7,791 bases of DNA, taken from assembly GCA_011524575.1 (NCBI GenBank), contig WTKB01000373.1:1-7791 (forward strand). The letters are read 5' to 3'. The notes beneath the pieces are model-generated. The model was given only the letters and a program-made list of their open reading frames with translations. It searched no databases and had not been told where the DNA came from. This document shows positions 6,164 through 7,791 of this stretch, piece after piece. The position numbers and the translations under genes are program-made. Source of the DNA: Aquimarina sp. Lineage in GTDB: Bacteria > Bacteroidota > Bacteroidia > Flavobacteriales > Flavobacteriaceae. The stretch's first letter is position 1; each line of letters begins with the position of its first letter.

Positions 6164-7784
6164 TCTTATAATTATTAGTTTTTTACTGTTTTCTTTTTCA
6201 CCATTAGGTTTTATAAATACAAGTGGTTTTGAGGTAAGTAAACAAATTGAGGTTTTTGTTGCTTTTTTCGGAAAACTCAATCAGCATTATCTAAATGAGT
6301 TAAACCCTGCGGATTTAATTGATAAAGCTATAGGGGCTATTACCAAAGATTTAGATCCCTATACAAAGTTTTGGACAGAGCAAGATGTAGAAGCCTCAAA
6401 AATTAGAAATAGTGGGCAATACTCGGGTATTGGTGCAAAGATTCATAAGCAAAAAGATAAATTGTTAATCTCTGAACCTTATAAAGGGTATCCTGCTGAT
6501 AAATCGGGTTTGAAAGCAGGAGATCAAATTATTCAAATAGATGATATTGAAATTGCTAAACATAAAGGTAAAGCTTCAGATTTACTCAAGGGGAAAATAG
6601 GGTCTGATGTAAGCATTACTTATTTACGACAAGGTAAAGAAAAAACAGTGATGGTTACTAGAGGAAGTATTTCTATTGATGCGGTTCCTTTTTATCAATT
6701 ACTAGATGGAAACATCGGCTATATTGTTTTGAAAAAATTTAACAAAAAAACTTCTATTCAAACCATTGCAGCTTTTAAAGAATTAAAAGCTAAGGGCGCA
6801 GATCGAATTATCTTAGATTTAAGGGGAAACCCAGGAGGATTATTAAAAGAAGCCGTACATATTTGTAATATGTTTATAGATAAAGGTATTAGAGTGGTAT
6901 ATACACAGTCATGGATTGATTCTTATACCAAAGAATACAATACTTCAAAAGCTCCATTAGATAAAGATATACCCGTAGTGGTTTTGGTTAATGAGCGTAG
7001 TGCATCAGCTAGTGAAATAGTTTCAGGAACCCTTCAAGACCTAGATAGAGCGGTTATTGTAGGTGCTCGTAGTTTTGGAAAAGGACTTGTTCAAAATACG
7101 CAAAAGTTAAAATATAATACCATGTTAAAGGTAACAACTTCTAGGTATTATATTCCTTCTGGGAGATGTGTACAGGCGTTAGATTATTGGAATAGAGCTA
7201 TTGATAATACTCCCTCAAGAGTTAAAACTTCCGATTACAAAGAATTTAAAACAATTCATTCAAAGCGTTCTGTTTTTGATGGAGGAGGAGTGCTCCCAGA
7301 TATTGTTGTGGGATCGGTAAAGAAAAATCCTGTTGTAAAAGCACTTCAAAAAGATCATTGGATTTTTAATTATGCTACAAATTATTATTACAAGAATAAA
7401 GTGAAAGATTTAGCTTCCTTTTCCTTTACAGATAAAGATTACAAGGATTTTTTGAAGTATTTGAAAACTAATGATTTTGATTTTAAAACTAAGACGGAAG
7501 AGCTTATTGATAAAACGTTTTATCAAGCAGAAAAAGAAGAATTAGGACCTACTTTAAAAAAATGGGTGTCTAATGCACAATCTGAAATACAAACCTATAA
7601 GGAAGAAGCTTTATTAGTATATTCTGATCATATAAAAGAACTCCTAAAGAAGGAAATTATCAAACGTTATTTCTATAAAAAAGGAGTGTATGAATACGAT
7701 TTGCTTTATAGTAAACAGGTGCATGCTGCCAAAGAAATAGTGAAAGACCTAGATGGATATCAAAAGATACTTGGTAAAAAGTAG
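6150..7784 (+). CDS. S41-family C-terminal processing peptidase
   Basis: Exported serine protease of 544 residues, related to CtpA/CtpB/Prc. Residues 1-24 form a signal peptide (MKRYS, then a hydrophobic run to about 22), so it should act in the periplasm, possibly membrane-tethered. Next come an N-terminal helical region with the DLDPYTKFW block (67-75), a PDZ domain at about 85-170 (YSGIGAKI, GLKAGDQIIQIDD), then the protease core with DLRGNPGGLL (223-232). The Ser-Lys-Gln set is Ser286 in NERSASASE, Lys311 in SFGKGLVQ and Gln315; the Ser-Lys spacing of 25 matches CtpB. A roughly 190-residue charged C-terminal region follows, typical in length for Bacteroidota members. Start at 6150 overlaps rnpA by 14 bases and gives a proper signal peptide. 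The substrate is not evident. The stop lies 7 bases before the window end, so it is complete. Confidence 0.95.
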   Translation: MKRYSLIIISFLLFSFSPLGFINTSGFEVSKQIEVFVAFFGKLNQHYLNELNPADLIDKAIGAITKDLDPYTKFWTEQDVEASKIRNSGQYSGIGAKIHKQKDKLLISEPYKGYPADKSGLKAGDQIIQIDDIEIAKHKGKASDLLKGKIGSDVSITYLRQGKEKTVMVTRGSISIDAVPFYQLLDGNIGYIVLKKFNKKTSIQTIAAFKELKAKGADRIILDLRGNPGGLLKEAVHICNMFIDKGIRVVYTQSWIDSYTKEYNTSKAPLDKDIPVVVLVNERSASASEIVSGTLQDLDRAVIVGARSFGKGLVQNTQKLKYNTMLKVTTSRYYIPSGRCVQALDYWNRAIDNTPSRVKTSDYKEFKTIHSKRSVFDGGGVLPDIVVGSVKKNPVVKALQKDHWIFNYATNYYYKNKVKDLASFSFTDKDYKDFLKYLKTNDFDFKTKTEELIDKTFYQAEKEELGPTLKKWVSNAQSEIQTYKEEALLVYSDHIKELLKKEIIKRYFYKKGVYEYDLLYSKQVHAAKEIVKDLDGYQKILGKK

Positions 7785-7791
7785 TTAGTAT

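Overview
The window is low in G+C and carries core genes with the character of the Bacteroidota, most likely class Flavobacteriia. The evidence is the long type-2-like isoleucyl-tRNA synthetase, a cysteine-poor TraR/DksA-like protein between ileS and lspA, an LspA with the NEGMAWG variant and an internal insertion, rnpA overlapping a gene for an S41 protease, and the lack of strong Shine-Dalgarno sites. I cannot name a genus from the sequence alone.

Layout. Positions 1-1055 are an accessory, repeat-rich stretch. One small minus-strand gene (74-505, possibly DUF5958-like) lies between CTAG-rich palindromic repeats: half of one at the left edge (1-54) and a complete imperfect palindrome at 550-728. 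Next to the palindrome is a truncated palindromic element (about 729-864), followed by an end fragment of the same family (871-913). From 1056 on, all genes are on the plus strand: ileS (1056-4463), a TraR/DksA-like gene (4476-4892), a strong hairpin terminator (4957-4995), a compact MITE-like element (5013-5094), lspA (5148-5744), rnpA (5765-6163) and an S41 C-terminal processing peptidase (6150-7784, ending 7 bases before the window does).

How the genes work together. ileS and the DksA-like gene (12-base gap) look like one transcription unit closed by the hairpin. lspA, rnpA and the S41 gene form a second tight unit, with a 20-base gap and then a 14-base overlap. The core genes serve translation (Ile-tRNA charging), possible polymerase control, lipoprotein maturation, tRNA 5' processing and periplasmic proteolysis.

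The points most worth a second look are the repeats: a CTAG palindrome that brackets a cassette-like gene, and a second element family with GAGCTTGTTTAAACT ends, one compact copy of which has a TAA target duplication. The synthetase also carries a swapped class I signature, GIHH instead of HxGH, a form linked to mupirocin hyper-resistance. I found no CRISPR array, tRNA, rRNA, defence system or intact transposase.
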